Notes: generated from the letters alone by a model not told the origin. Positions 8,431-17,842 are shown, counted from the stretch's first letter. The stretch is DNA of 64,000 nucleotides from Paenibacillus tianjinensis (GCF_017086365.1 NZ_CP070969.1:1426001-1490000), one strand, 5' to 3'. Translations and numbers: made by a program.

Positions 8431-9741
8431 ATGATCCAGCATCGAAAGCGGGCAATGATCTTATCGTTGCTCGGTATGGGGCTTGGACAACTGTACAACC
8501 GACAATTTGTAAAAGGAGTACTGTTATTCCTTTTGCACATTGCCGGAATCGGCTTGGCCTTTTCTTTACCCAGGGCTGTTTGGGGGTTAACTACTTTAGG
8601 GGAAAAATCCGACCACCTGGAAAAGGTAGGGAAGGTATATGTCAATGTCCGCGGCGACCACTCTATTTTTTTATTGATCGAGGGCATGATCGTCATTTTA
8701 GCCATGGCGATCGTAGCAAGCATTTATATTGCCAATGTGCGCGATGCCTACCTGATAGGCAAGAGGCGGGATCAGGGGGAGCAGGCGCCGCATTTTGTGG
8801 AAACTTTACAGTATCTTAAAGGGGCTAAATTCCCCCAGATGGTCATATTTATCCCCGTTTTACTCGTTGTTTTTTTTACATTGATGCCGATCTTGTTCAT
8901 GATTTTGCTGGCCTTTACGAATTATTCGGCTCCGAATTTTCTACCGCCAGCCAAATTGGTGAGTTGGATCGGACTGGAAGGCTTCAAAAATATCTTTACC
9001 ATTAAAGCCTGGAATCAGACCTTTTTCGGAGTAGCGCTCTGGACGCTTATTTGGACGGTGTGCGCAACGTTGACAACATTTACGGGCGGATTTGTTGTGG
9101 CCCTGATGGTTCAGAAAAAAGGGATCCGCTTTAAAGGCTTTTGGCGCACCTTATTTATTATTCCGTATGCGATCCCTCAGTTCATTTCACTGCTCATTAT
9201 GAGAAACATGTTTAACGGTGAGTTTGGCCCGATTAACCAATATCTCGGTTATTTCGGTCTGGGAGGCCTGCCCTGGTTAACGGACCCGTTCTGGGCCAAG
9301 TTCACGGTAATCGTCGTGAACATCTGGATTGGTTTTCCGATTACGATGCTGATGGTTATTGGGATTTTATCTACGATATCGAGGGACTTGTACGAAGCTG
9401 CTCAGATTGACGGGGCAAGTCCGTTTCAACAATTCAATGCAATCACTCTGCCGACGGTCCTATTCTCGTTCGGCCCCCTGTTGGTGATGTCCTTTGCCGG
9501 CAATATTAACAATTTTAATTTGATCTATTTGTTGACGAACGGGAATCCGGCAAATCCGGCCTACCAATCCGCCGGCAGCACCGATATTCTTATCACCTGG
9601 CTATACAAGTTGACGATGGACAGCGGCAAATATAATTTTGCTTCAATTATAGGCATTTTCATATTTATCATTGTTTCATCCTTTGCAATCGCAAACATCC
9701 GAAGAACGAAGGCATTTAAGGAGGAGGATTTGCACAGATGA
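8431..9741 (+). CDS. mdxF: Maltodextrin ABC transporter permease MdxF
   Basis: 436 residues. The extended N-terminal part (about 1-125, with two or three membrane segments and a cytosolic KRRDQG loop) is typical of MalF/MdxF. It is followed by a six-helix MetI-type permease domain (about 140-430) whose EAA loop, YEAAQIDGASPFQQFNAITL, contacts the ATPase. It forms the membrane channel with MdxG. The stop overlaps the mdxG start by 4 bases. No ATPase gene accompanies it. Confidence 0.92.
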   Translation: MIQHRKRAMILSLLGMGLGQLYNRQFVKGVLLFLLHIAGIGLAFSLPRAVWGLTTLGEKSDHLEKVGKVYVNVRGDHSIFLLIEGMIVILAMAIVASIYIANVRDAYLIGKRRDQGEQAPHFVETLQYLKGAKFPQMVIFIPVLLVVFFTLMPILFMILLAFTNYSAPNFLPPAKLVSWIGLEGFKNIFTIKAWNQTFFGVALWTLIWTVCATLTTFTGGFVVALMVQKKGIRFKGFWRTLFIIPYAIPQFISLLIMRNMFNGEFGPINQYLGYFGLGGLPWLTDPFWAKFTVIVVNIWIGFPITMLMVIGILSTISRDLYEAAQIDGASPFQQFNAITLPTVLFSFGPLLVMSFAGNINNFNLIYLLTNGNPANPAYQSAGSTDILITWLYKLTMDSGKYNFASIIGIFIFIIVSSFAIANIRRTKAFKEEDLHR

Positions 9742-10580
9742 CAAAATCGGACGCGAAGCTGAAATGGAGTTTGGGCAACTTCTTCTGTTATGTCGGACTG
9801 GTTGTGATTGGCATCATATGTATTTATCCCGCTCTTTGGGTCGTAATGTCCTCCTTCAGACCGGGTAACGCCTTATACAGTGAGCATTTGATTCCATCAA
9901 CGTTCACGCTTCAGCACTACAGGGATTTGTTCAATACGTATCCGTACGCGCAGTGGTTCATCAACACGTTCAAAGTATCTTTCTTCACGATGATCTTCAG
10001 CACATTCCTGGTTACAATCACCGGTTATGTCTTTTCCCGTTTCCGGTTCAAAGGCCGTAAAAATCTGATGCTGGGACTGCTCATCATCGGGATGTTTCCC
10101 GGATTTATGAGTATGATTGCAGTTTATATTTTGCTCATGCAACTGCAGCTGCTCAATACGCATCTATCCCTCATTCTGGTGTATTCGGCCGGAGCTCCGA
10201 TGGGCTATTTGTACGTGAAAAGTTATTTTGACACGGTTCCGCAGAGTCTGGTCGATGCGGCCCGGATTGACGGAGCTGGCAATTTTACGGTATTCCGGCG
10301 AATTATGCTACCGTTGTCCAAGCCAATGCTTGTTTTTATCGCCCTCACTTCATTCAGCGGAGGTTTTGTCGATTTTATTTTTGCCAACATGGTATTAAGT
10401 ACGCCGGAGAAACAGACGCTGGCTGTCGGACTGTTCAAAATTGTGCAGGGGAAGTTCGCCACGGAATTTACGCTGTTCGCCGCCGGCTGCGTGCTGGTCG
10501 CGATCCCTTTGACCCTGTTGTTCATTTTATTGCAGCGGTATCTGGTTGAAGGGCTGATGGCAGGGTCTGAGAAGGGCTGA
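9738..10580 (+). CDS. mdxG: Maltodextrin ABC transporter permease MdxG
   Basis: 280 residues with six predicted membrane helices and the EAA loop VDAARIDGAGNFTVFRRIML. The C-terminus LVEGLMAGSEKG is the family's characteristic end (KGLTxGAxKG type). It overlaps mdxF by ATGA, indicating translational coupling, and follows a strong GGAGGAGG site. Confidence 0.93.
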   Translation: MTKSDAKLKWSLGNFFCYVGLVVIGIICIYPALWVVMSSFRPGNALYSEHLIPSTFTLQHYRDLFNTYPYAQWFINTFKVSFFTMIFSTFLVTITGYVFSRFRFKGRKNLMLGLLIIGMFPGFMSMIAVYILLMQLQLLNTHLSLILVYSAGAPMGYLYVKSYFDTVPQSLVDAARIDGAGNFTVFRRIMLPLSKPMLVFIALTSFSGGFVDFIFANMVLSTPEKQTLAVGLFKIVQGKFATEFTLFAAGCVLVAIPLTLLFILLQRYLVEGLMAGSEKG

Positions 10581-10627
10581 TTTGTAATGGAAAAGTTAAC
10601 ATTTTAAATGTCGAAGGAGTTGTAGGT

Positions 10628-12391
10628 TTGATAATGCTGCTTGAAGCGATTTATCACCGTCCCAATGATTGCTGGGCTTATGGTTACGATGATCAAACGG
10701 TTCACTTACGTATCCGTACAAAGAGAGATGATGTCCTAAAGGTGAATGTCCTGTTCGGAGATAAATGCAAACCCTGGGGCGACATGGCAACAGAGAATAT
10801 GGAGATTTTGGCGAGCGATGAGATGTATGACTACTGGCAGGCAGCGGTACGCCCTCCGTATGGCAGGCTCGCCTATGGGTTTATTTTGACAAAAGGGAAT
10901 GATCAAATCTGGTATACCGAAAAAGGCTTTCATTCCGATTCGCCCAAGGAGCATTTGGGATTGTTCGAGTTCCCCTATCTGCATCCGATCGATATACACA
11001 AGCCGCCCGTTTGGGTAAAGGATGCGGTTTTTTATCAAATATTTCCGGATCGTTTCGCTAATGGAGATTGTAGTAATGATCCGCAAGGGACACAGGTATG
11101 GGGCGGCCAACCGGAGTATTACAATTTTTTTGGCGGAGATTTGCAGGGGGTAATGGAACATCTGGATTATTTGACGGAGCTGGGCATTAACGTTATCTAT
11201 TTTACGCCTCTATTTGAAGCGCCGTCGAACCATAAATACGATACAAGGGATTATTTGAAGATCGATCCTCACTTTGGGTCACTGGAGACGCTGAAATCTT
11301 TGGTGCAGGTCTGCCATGGGCAAGGGATTCGCGTTATTTTGGATGGTGTGTTCAATCATTGCGGGGTTACGTTTCCTTATTTCCAGGACGTTGTGGAGAA
11401 AGGGAAGGACTCGAAGTATTACGACTGGTTTCACATTAACGAGTGGCCGCTTCAAGTTACGGACGGCATTCCTACTTATAAGACGTTTGCTTTTGAACAA
11501 ACCATGCCCAAATTAAATACGGCCCATCCGGAAGTTAGGGATTATTTCATCAACGTGGGACGCTATTGGATCGAAGAGGCGGACGTGGACGGTTGGCGCC
11601 TGGATGTGGCGAACGAAGCGGATCATACCTTTTGGCGGGCATTCCGTAAAGCAGTGAAAGAGTTGAAGCCTGACGCCTATATTCTGGGGGAAGTTTGGCA
11701 TGACGGGATGAAATGGCTGCAAGGGGATCAATTCGACGGCGTGATGAACTATCCGGTGGCTCAAGCGATCCTCGATTTTATCGTTTTTGAGCATCATGAT
11801 GCGTTTGAGTTCGCCGCAAAAATCGGCAGATATTTGGCGCGGTATCCGCAGCAGGTGAATGAGAGCTGCTTTATTCATTTGGATACTCACGATACGGTAC
11901 GGTTGTTGACATTATGTGGTGATGACAAGCGGAAGATGAAGCTAGCCACCGCGTTTCAGTTTACTTTTGTTGGGGCGCCCAGCATTTATTACGGGAACGA
12001 AGTGGGACTTGCGGGTCAATTCGATCCCGACAATCGCAGGTGCATGATCTGGGAATCCGAGAAGCAGGACAGGGAGCTGTTCTCTTTCTATCAAAAGCTC
12101 ATCCTGATCCGTAAAGAACATCCTGCGCTGTCTTCAGGATCGTTCCGGACCTTGTGGGCCGAGAAAGGTTCTTCCCTGCTGGCGTATGAGCGCCATTACG
12201 GTGAAGATCATGTGGTTGTGATTATGAACGTGTCCCCGGTCCCGCTTGCCGCCGAATTTCCATTCCTCTCCGGCGAATGGTGCGATGCCATGAGCGGCGA
12301 AATGGAAACAAGACCAGCCGGTGAAAATCAAGGTGAATTGATGCCTTATGAATTCCGAATTTTATATAAAAAATCTGTAACAAAACTATAG
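10628..12391 (+). CDS. GH13 cyclomaltodextrinase / maltogenic amylase / neopullulanase type enzyme
   Basis: 587 residues, no signal peptide, so cytosolic. An N-terminal beta domain (about 1-125) precedes the GH13 barrel, the arrangement of the GH13_20 subfamily that degrades cyclodextrins, maltodextrins and pullulan. Catalytic residues are present: nucleophile Asp326 in WRLDVANE, acid/base Glu355 in LGEVWHDG, and Asp422 in THDTVR. The downstream part is the usual C-terminal beta domain. TTG at 10628 is the likely start (AAGGAG at 10614-10619, 8 bases away); ATG 10634 is the alternative. Sits between the importer and an alpha-glucosidase, so it probably trims imported maltodextrins. Confidence 0.88.
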   Translation: MIMLLEAIYHRPNDCWAYGYDDQTVHLRIRTKRDDVLKVNVLFGDKCKPWGDMATENMEILASDEMYDYWQAAVRPPYGRLAYGFILTKGNDQIWYTEKGFHSDSPKEHLGLFEFPYLHPIDIHKPPVWVKDAVFYQIFPDRFANGDCSNDPQGTQVWGGQPEYYNFFGGDLQGVMEHLDYLTELGINVIYFTPLFEAPSNHKYDTRDYLKIDPHFGSLETLKSLVQVCHGQGIRVILDGVFNHCGVTFPYFQDVVEKGKDSKYYDWFHINEWPLQVTDGIPTYKTFAFEQTMPKLNTAHPEVRDYFINVGRYWIEEADVDGWRLDVANEADHTFWRAFRKAVKELKPDAYILGEVWHDGMKWLQGDQFDGVMNYPVAQAILDFIVFEHHDAFEFAAKIGRYLARYPQQVNESCFIHLDTHDTVRLLTLCGDDKRKMKLATAFQFTFVGAPSIYYGNEVGLAGQFDPDNRRCMIWESEKQDRELFSFYQKLILIRKEHPALSSGSFRTLWAEKGSSLLAYERHYGEDHVVVIMNVSPVPLAAEFPFLSGEWCDAMSGEMETRPAGENQGELMPYEFRILYKKSVTKL

Positions 12392-12466
12392 AAAAAATAC
12401 GGAAAACTTTTGGGTTGGTAAGGCCGAAGACAAGTTGTTTGGCTTTATCAAAGGGAGGACCTGCAA

Positions 12467-14881
12467 ATGTTGAATAGTGGAGCGATAAGTCCCGTTAATA
12501 TCGAAAACCACCAGATTTCGAAAGAGCTGTTCGGGATGGGGGGATTAACCGGGATATCACAGGAGGAGAACCTGCTGATCGTTCAAGGCGAACACGGCAT
12601 TCTCGCGTTGAACAAAATGAGCGAAGGAATCATTCGCATCAAGCTGTTCCCGGAACTGCTCACAAGCAGGGTCTTGGATATGACAGGTACTATTGCTGTT
12701 GTAAAAGAGGCTGAACATCATTTTCCGGAGATACAGGAGACAAAAGAGGCTTACTTGTGGGAAACAAAACATGTAATTCTCGAAATATCAAAATCCGACT
12801 GTAGCCTTCGGTTTATGGACAAAGCCGGTAATAAGGTTGTAAATAACAGTTTGCTGCTATGGGATGAAAAAATGGCCGTGTCCGGAACGTTCAATGTTTC
12901 CCCGGATACCCATTATTACGGACTTGGAGAAAAAACGGGCTTTCTGGACAAGCGGGGAGAACGCTATGAAATGTGGAATTCAGACGTATTTTCTCCGCAT
13001 GTACCGGAGATTGAAGCGTTGTATCAGTCGATCCCCTTTCTGATTGTTCACGAGCCGCAAATGGCCTACGGCATTTATCTGGATAATCCCGGCAGAACGT
13101 TCTTTGATATGCGCAGCCAAAAGGATATCTACTCTATTCATACAGAAACAGGCTCTTTTGATTATTATTTTATTGCCGGTCCGCAAATCAAGGATGTTCT
13201 CAAGCGGTACACATCGTTAACCGGGCGAATGCAGCTACCACCGCAATGGGCGCTGGGATACCATCAATCCCGCTACAGCTATTTGTCCCAGGATGAAGTG
13301 CTGCAATTGGCGCATACTTTTCGCGAGAAAGATATTCCCTGCGACGTGATCCATCTGGATATTCACCATATGAACGAGTACCGGGTCTTTACCTTTGATC
13401 CTGTCCGTTTTCCCGATCCGGCGGCGATGATCCAGGAACTGCGGGAACTGGGCATCCGAATCGTACCGATTGTCGATCCCGGGGTCAAAGTGGATTCCAA
13501 TTATGAGATATACAATGAAGGGATTGAAGGCGGGTACTTGTGCCTGAAGCCGGACGGTGAGCCCTTCGAAGGGCCGGTATGGCCAGGCCCTAGCGTCTTT
13601 CCCGATTTTACGGATGACAAAACCGGAGAATGGTGGGGAGGTTTGCATCGTTTTTACACGGAAGCGGGTATTGAGGGCATTTGGAACGATATGAATGAAC
13701 CCGCCGTCTTTAGCCCGACGATGACGATGGATGAGGATACGATTCACAATAACAACGGAAGTCCGGTATCTCACGGCACCGTCCATAATTTGTATGGTCT
13801 GCTCATGTGTAAGGCAACCGCAGAAGGCTTGAAAAGAAATCTGGACGGACGGCGTTCGTTCGTACTGACCCGGGCAGGGTATGCCGGTATCCAGCGGTAC
13901 GCGGCGGTGTGGACTGGCGACAACCGCAGCTATTGGGAGCATTTGGCCATGTCTATCCCAATGGTGCTTAATCTCGGTCTCTCCGGCGTTGCATTTGCCG
14001 GTCCTGATGTCGGGGGGTTTGCTTATCACGCAAGCGGTGAATTGCTGGCCCGCTGGATCCAAATGGGCGCGTTGTTTCCATTTTTTCGCAACCACAGCGA
14101 GCAGTCCAGCTTAAGACAGGAGCCGTGGTCCTTTGGGCCTGAGATCGAGGAAATCTGCCGTGATTATATCAAGCTGCGCTATCGGATGATGCCGCTGATC
14201 TACTCCCTTTTTCGGGAAGCTGCAGAAACAGGCATGCCTATTATTCGTCCATTGATTCTTGAGTATCCTTCCGATCCCGAGGCGTATAATCTTTGCGACC
14301 AGTTCCTGCTCGGCAGCGACCTTCTGGCGGCGCCCATATACAGGCCGGGTTCAACCTTCCGCGCCGTGTATCTACCGGAGGGTACATGGTATGACTATTG
14401 GACGGGAGAAGGAGTGGAAGGCGGACGTAGCATAGTTGCGCTGGCTCCAGTGAATATCTTGCCCTTATATGTCAAAGGTGGAGCAATTCTGCCGCAGGTA
14501 GAGCCGGTTAGCTCCACATTAATGGAAGGCAACGGCAATCTTCAGCTTGATATTTATTGTACGGGAAGCGCGGATAATATTTTTGAGCTTTACGACGATG
14601 ATGGGGAATCCTATGCTTATGAGAAGGGTAAATACAATCTGTTCAAGCTGCATCTTCTGGAGAGTTCCGAAGCTGCAGAATTCTCTATTGACTCGGCTCA
14701 TCTCGGTTATACCGGCAAATGGACGCAATGGACTCTGCATTTCAAAAATTTGCAGATTACAGAGCGTTCGCAGATTAAAGGGTTGCCGGATGGAGGAACA
14801 GTTGAGACGGATGCAGGTGTTCTGACCTTGACATTCCCGCAGCCGAAGGATAATGTTCGGCTTAGAGTGGAAATAAAATAA
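12467..14881 (+). CDS. GH31 alpha-glucosidase
   Basis: 804 residues, cytosolic. An N-terminal beta-sandwich (about 1-240), the catalytic barrel (about 245-600) and C-terminal beta domains follow the GH31 layout. The nucleophile is Asp408 in WNDMNEP and the acid/base Asp485 in WTGDNRSYWEHL; the HHMNEY and NHSEQSS active-site segments are also visible. It would release glucose from the short maltooligosaccharides left by the preceding GH13 enzyme. It ends the maltodextrin operon. Whether it prefers alpha-1,4 or alpha-1,6 bonds cannot be read from the sequence. Confidence 0.9.
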   Translation: MLNSGAISPVNIENHQISKELFGMGGLTGISQEENLLIVQGEHGILALNKMSEGIIRIKLFPELLTSRVLDMTGTIAVVKEAEHHFPEIQETKEAYLWETKHVILEISKSDCSLRFMDKAGNKVVNNSLLLWDEKMAVSGTFNVSPDTHYYGLGEKTGFLDKRGERYEMWNSDVFSPHVPEIEALYQSIPFLIVHEPQMAYGIYLDNPGRTFFDMRSQKDIYSIHTETGSFDYYFIAGPQIKDVLKRYTSLTGRMQLPPQWALGYHQSRYSYLSQDEVLQLAHTFREKDIPCDVIHLDIHHMNEYRVFTFDPVRFPDPAAMIQELRELGIRIVPIVDPGVKVDSNYEIYNEGIEGGYLCLKPDGEPFEGPVWPGPSVFPDFTDDKTGEWWGGLHRFYTEAGIEGIWNDMNEPAVFSPTMTMDEDTIHNNNGSPVSHGTVHNLYGLLMCKATAEGLKRNLDGRRSFVLTRAGYAGIQRYAAVWTGDNRSYWEHLAMSIPMVLNLGLSGVAFAGPDVGGFAYHASGELLARWIQMGALFPFFRNHSEQSSLRQEPWSFGPEIEEICRDYIKLRYRMMPLIYSLFREAAETGMPIIRPLILEYPSDPEAYNLCDQFLLGSDLLAAPIYRPGSTFRAVYLPEGTWYDYWTGEGVEGGRSIVALAPVNILPLYVKGGAILPQVEPVSSTLMEGNGNLQLDIYCTGSADNIFELYDDDGESYAYEKGKYNLFKLHLLESSEAAEFSIDSAHLGYTGKWTQWTLHFKNLQITERSQIKGLPDGGTVETDAGVLTLTFPQPKDNVRLRVEIK

Positions 14882-14943
14882 GTAACCATTGATTATAGAG
14901 GACCGGGATTATAAGATAGTGTACTGAATAGGAATATTTAGGA

Positions 14944-14976
14944 ACCGTCGGGACATTCTGACGGTATTTTTTTTCA
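14944..14976 (+). terminator. Terminator of the maltodextrin operon
   Basis: ACCGTC (14944-14949) pairs with GACGGT (14960-14965), followed by a run of eight or more T. Confidence 0.75.
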
Positions 14977-14983
14977 CTCAATA

Positions 14984-15205
14984 TCGGCGCTCGTCATTTA
15001 TTAGCGTAATTTCCTTGATATAGTCTAGCAGCGCATGCACCTTCACAACCGATTTCGTATTATTGCCAGGCTCCGAGAATTTCAGTGCCGTCAGGCTTCG
15101 GTAATATGCTTGCGCCTTGTACAGCTGCAGCATTTCATTCATCGCATGAAGAGTGTGGTGCAGGCTCTTTTTATCAGAGAACGTATAACGCTTGGGGAAA
15201 TGTCT
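14984..15205 (-). pseudogene. Remnant of an AraC-family regulator (middle section only)
   Basis: Read on the minus strand, this segment gives HFPKRYTF, then HAMNEMLQLYKAQAYYRSLT, ALKFSE and KVHALLDYIKE. These match, in order, the middle of the intact AraC regulator at 32060-32959 (CHFPKHYN, QAMNEMLMLYRRKYFNRGLT, ALKFTE, KVHALLDYIHE). About 20 residues between ALKFSE and the KVHALL segment are missing, and both the cupin-like N-terminus and the DNA-binding C-terminus are gone. It is therefore a decayed paralogue. It fills most of the 14882-15423 interval; nothing else is evident there except the terminator. Confidence 0.75.
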
Positions 15206-15423
15206 GGTTGGTCTATATCTGAATGTGTTTCAAGCAGAATAACCTGGGAGAAGAAAAAGGTCTCAGGTTTCTTTCCCGATGTGGCATAAAGCAAAGAAAG
15301 CGTGGTAAGCTTTAGCTGTCATAAGGATTAATCAGATAACTTGCGTGCGTCTGTAATTCAAAAGTTCAGTCTATATAGAATGAATCTACTTTGGAAGATG
15401 TCGAACGTTTAGAGGAGCTCGTT

Positions 15424-16134
15424 ATGTATATTGTTTGTGTTAGAATTGCGGGAATTGAAAATATAAATTCGATAAATGAGTATATGTCTTATTTGAAGTT
15501 TCTATCGAAAGAAAAGGGAGAGCGTCTATCCAGATTCAGCCGTAAAGATGATTTTCTTCGATCGTTAGTCGCAGATCTGCTCATTCGTCTAATGCTTGTT
15601 AAGAATATGAATTTGAGTAATATGGACATTAGAATTTCCTCAAATTCATATGGAAAGCCCTTTATACAAGGACATTCGGTAGAATTTAATGTGTCCCATT
15701 CAGGTGAATGGGTCACGGCTGTTATTAGTCAATCTCCAGTGGGGATTGATGTGGAAAAAATTCGACCGATAGACCTGGATATTGCAAAAAAAATCTTTAC
15801 AGAGAAAGAGTATGCAGACATAGTTGCAAAGAATGATAAGGAACGAAATGAATATTTTTTTGACTTGTGGACATTAAAAGAGAGTTATATTAAAGCTTAT
15901 GGACATGGATTATCTATTCCATTAGATTCGTTTTCATTCTCAGTAAAAGATCAAAATATTTCTTTTGAAAATAATCACAGCCAAGAGCATTTTTATTTTC
16001 GGCAATATCAGGTACATAGTCAATACAAACTAGCCGCATGTAGCTCACATTCGGACTTTCCGCAAGAAGTTATAATATGGAACCTAAGGGAAATTTTAGA
16101 TGATGCTAAGAGACTACTGGAGTCAATTTCATAA
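15424..16134 (+). CDS. Sfp-type 4'-phosphopantetheinyl transferase
   Basis: 236 residues. It carries the signature motifs of this family: VGIDVEKIRP (magnesium-binding) and FDLWTLKESYIKAYGHGL (catalytic), plus the NVSHSGEWVTAVI strand. Such enzymes transfer the phosphopantetheine arm of coenzyme A onto carrier domains of non-ribosomal peptide, polyketide or fatty-acid synthases. ATG 15424 follows GAGGAG; a TTG 11 codons upstream lacks a site. Codon and base use are more AT-rich than the sugar genes on either side, and no synthase gene is near. It lies between two pseudogene fragments, which suggests it arrived separately. Confidence 0.88.
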   Translation: MYIVCVRIAGIENINSINEYMSYLKFLSKEKGERLSRFSRKDDFLRSLVADLLIRLMLVKNMNLSNMDIRISSNSYGKPFIQGHSVEFNVSHSGEWVTAVISQSPVGIDVEKIRPIDLDIAKKIFTEKEYADIVAKNDKERNEYFFDLWTLKESYIKAYGHGLSIPLDSFSFSVKDQNISFENNHSQEHFYFRQYQVHSQYKLAACSSHSDFPQEVIIWNLREILDDAKRLLESIS

Positions 16135-16277
16135 TTAATTTTGTTGAATAGCAAGGCTTAACCAAGTCTGGATTTATAATTAAAAATTTGGCCACTTGCA
16201 GTTCACCGTGAAGGGGAGCAACTATAGAGAAACAAAACAAAGGGGGAGAAGCCGAGCTCACTGGTCCCCCAATTGCA

Positions 16278-16316
16278 AAAAAGGTCGCAGAAGATACCCT
16301 CTGTGACCTTTTTTTG
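16278..16316 (+). terminator. Terminator downstream of the phosphopantetheinyl transferase
   Basis: AAAAAGGTCGCAGA pairs with TCTGTGACCTTTTT (one G-U pair) around a short loop, followed by more T. Confidence 0.85.
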
Positions 16317-16376
16317 TTATGCAGTCACTATTAAAATGACATCGCATCGTGTCCAAAACCTCAAAGTTACCGGCCT

Positions 16377-16558
16377 AACAAAGGTACGAAGCTTGCGACC
16401 TTTGCCGCCCGCTGTATCGACAATGAAATCCTCATGCATTTGATATCGCTAAAAAAGACCAAAAAGGACGTATCCCTGCATGATCCTATAGGGACGGAGA
16501 AGGAAGTTGTGGTAGCTCATGAAGCTCTATCATCAGTTTTATAAGGCGAAGCGGTGAG
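16377..16558 (+). pseudogene. sigK: Internally deleted sigK-like fragment
   Basis: From 16377 the frame reads [20 protein letters not shown], then [19 protein letters not shown] and TEKG. This is region 2 to 3 of SigK. The match breaks there, and in a different frame from 16520 the true SigK tail follows ([12 protein letters not shown], stop 16556-16558). About 80 residues are missing in between. With 3-83 and 5566-5667 this is the third sigK-related piece in 16.6 kb. The rest of the 16135-16673 interval holds only the two terminators. Confidence 0.85.
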
Positions 16559-16607
16559 CGTGTATGCTGCAAGGTAGTACTGATAACAAAAAGAAAAAGT
16601 ATATAAG

Positions 16608-16640
16608 AAGCGGCTCATCTCCGGATAAGCCGCTTTTGTT
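16608..16640. terminator. Terminator-like hairpin at the 3' end of the second lacI gene
   Basis: AAGCGGCT (16608-16615) pairs with AGCCGCTT (16628-16635); T tracts lie on both sides, so it can serve the minus-strand regulator gene ending at 16674. Confidence 0.65.
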
Positions 16641-16673
16641 TAGCTATCAGATGCTGCTCTTATTCATTCAATT

Positions 16674-17678
16674 TCAGGTAATGGTTCTAACCGTTTGTCT
16701 TTCTACAATGGAGTGGGCGCAGATTTGACTCTGGGCGATTTCACCTGATTCAATCATATGAATCAGCTTCTCAGAAGCGATCATTCCAATGTCATGAAGC
16801 GGCTGCCGGACTGTAGTCAATGGCGGATTAACCATCCGTGCTAAACGGAGATCGTCGTAACCCATGATGGAGATGTCCTCGGGTACGTTCAGGCCATGCT
16901 GTATAGCGGTTGAAAGAGCACCAATTGCCATCTCGTCACTGGCTGCAAATACTGCGGTAACCTCAGGTGCCTTCTGTAATATTGTCTTCATTGCTCTGCT
17001 GCCGCTCTCATACATGAAGTCTCCATATGTGAGATAACTGCTGTTAAAAGCAATTCCGTGAGCCTCCAGCGCTTTGCGGTATCCTTCGATTCTTGGCGTC
17101 CCCGCAATGGGATCGCCCCTGGTTCCGCTAATCATGGCAATTCTGCGGTGACCTTTGATGATTAGATAATCAACTGCATCATAGGCAGCCTGAAAATCAT
17201 TGATCTTAACGTAAGGCACATTGGGGAAATCGGTCTGGGATGAGATCAGGACCACCGGGATTCTCATGTCTTCCAGCAGGTCGTAGTACTCTTTCTTAAG
17301 TGCTTCACTGGAGAAAAGAATCCCGTCTACCTGCTTCTCTCGCAGAAGCTGCAGATACTTTAGTGTGCGTTTGCCGTCCTGATCGGTATTGCAAACTACC
17401 ACACTGTAATTGTGGTTATGGACGAATTCATCAATCCCATGGAGCAGATCGGAAGAGAAGGCACTCGACACATCAGGAAACAACACGCCGATGGTTTGGG
17501 TACGCTTGTTAATCAGTCCGCGGGCGATTGCATTCGGCTGATATTTCAGCTCTTTAATGGTCTGGTCCACCTTTTGCTTCGTTTTATCTGAATAGCCGCC
17601 CAGGTTATGCAGCACTCGCGAGACTGTGGCGATGGAAACATTCGCCTTCTGGGCAACATCTTTAATCGTGGGATTCAT
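16674..17678 (-). CDS. LacI-family regulator of the GH66/isomaltooligosaccharide genes
   Basis: 334 residues. The helix-turn-helix and hinge (TIKDVAQKANVSIATVSRVL; YQPNAIARGL) are followed by the sugar-binding domain (about 60-330; MGYDDLRLARMVNPPLTTVR). Start ATG 17678 follows AGGAG. It is transcribed away from the GH66 gene, and three GTAA(A/G)CGTTTAC palindromes lie in the shared 411-bp region, one directly downstream of its own promoter. This places it as the autoregulated repressor of itself and of the GH66 gene. Confidence 0.92.
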   Translation of the reverse strand: MNPTIKDVAQKANVSIATVSRVLHNLGGYSDKTKQKVDQTIKELKYQPNAIARGLINKRTQTIGVLFPDVSSAFSSDLLHGIDEFVHNHNYSVVVCNTDQDGKRTLKYLQLLREKQVDGILFSSEALKKEYYDLLEDMRIPVVLISSQTDFPNVPYVKINDFQAAYDAVDYLIIKGHRRIAMISGTRGDPIAGTPRIEGYRKALEAHGIAFNSSYLTYGDFMYESGSRAMKTILQKAPEVTAVFAASDEMAIGALSTAIQHGLNVPEDISIMGYDDLRLARMVNPPLTTVRQPLHDIGMIASEKLIHMIESGEIAQSQICAHSIVERQTVRTIT

Positions 17679-17725
17679 CTAATCTCCTGCCTATCTGATA
17701 GCATAAAGTAAACAACTGAAATACA

Positions 17726-17770
17726 GTAAACGTTTACGAGAAATATAAGTCTTAACCTCTATTTTGTCAA
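17726..17770 (-). promoter_or_regulatory. lacI promoter with operator
   Basis: On the minus strand TTGACA (17770-17765) and TATATT (17747-17742) are 17 bp apart. The perfect palindrome GTAAACGTTTAC (17726-17737) follows the -10 by four bases, where a bound repressor would block transcription. Confidence 0.8.
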
Positions 17771-17798
17771 TAATGGCCAAGTGTTAGAAAAGTAACCA

Positions 17799-17842
17799 TT
17801 GACAAGGGAAAATAATCGGGATAATTTATAGTAAGCGTTTAC
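17799..17842 (+). promoter_or_regulatory. GH66 gene promoter with operator
   Basis: TTGACA (17799-17804) is followed by a possible -10, GATAAT at 17820 (15-bp spacing) or TAATTT at 17822 (17-bp spacing). GTAAGCGTTTAC (17831-17842) sits just downstream as a repressor site and also resembles a cre site. Confidence 0.7.
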
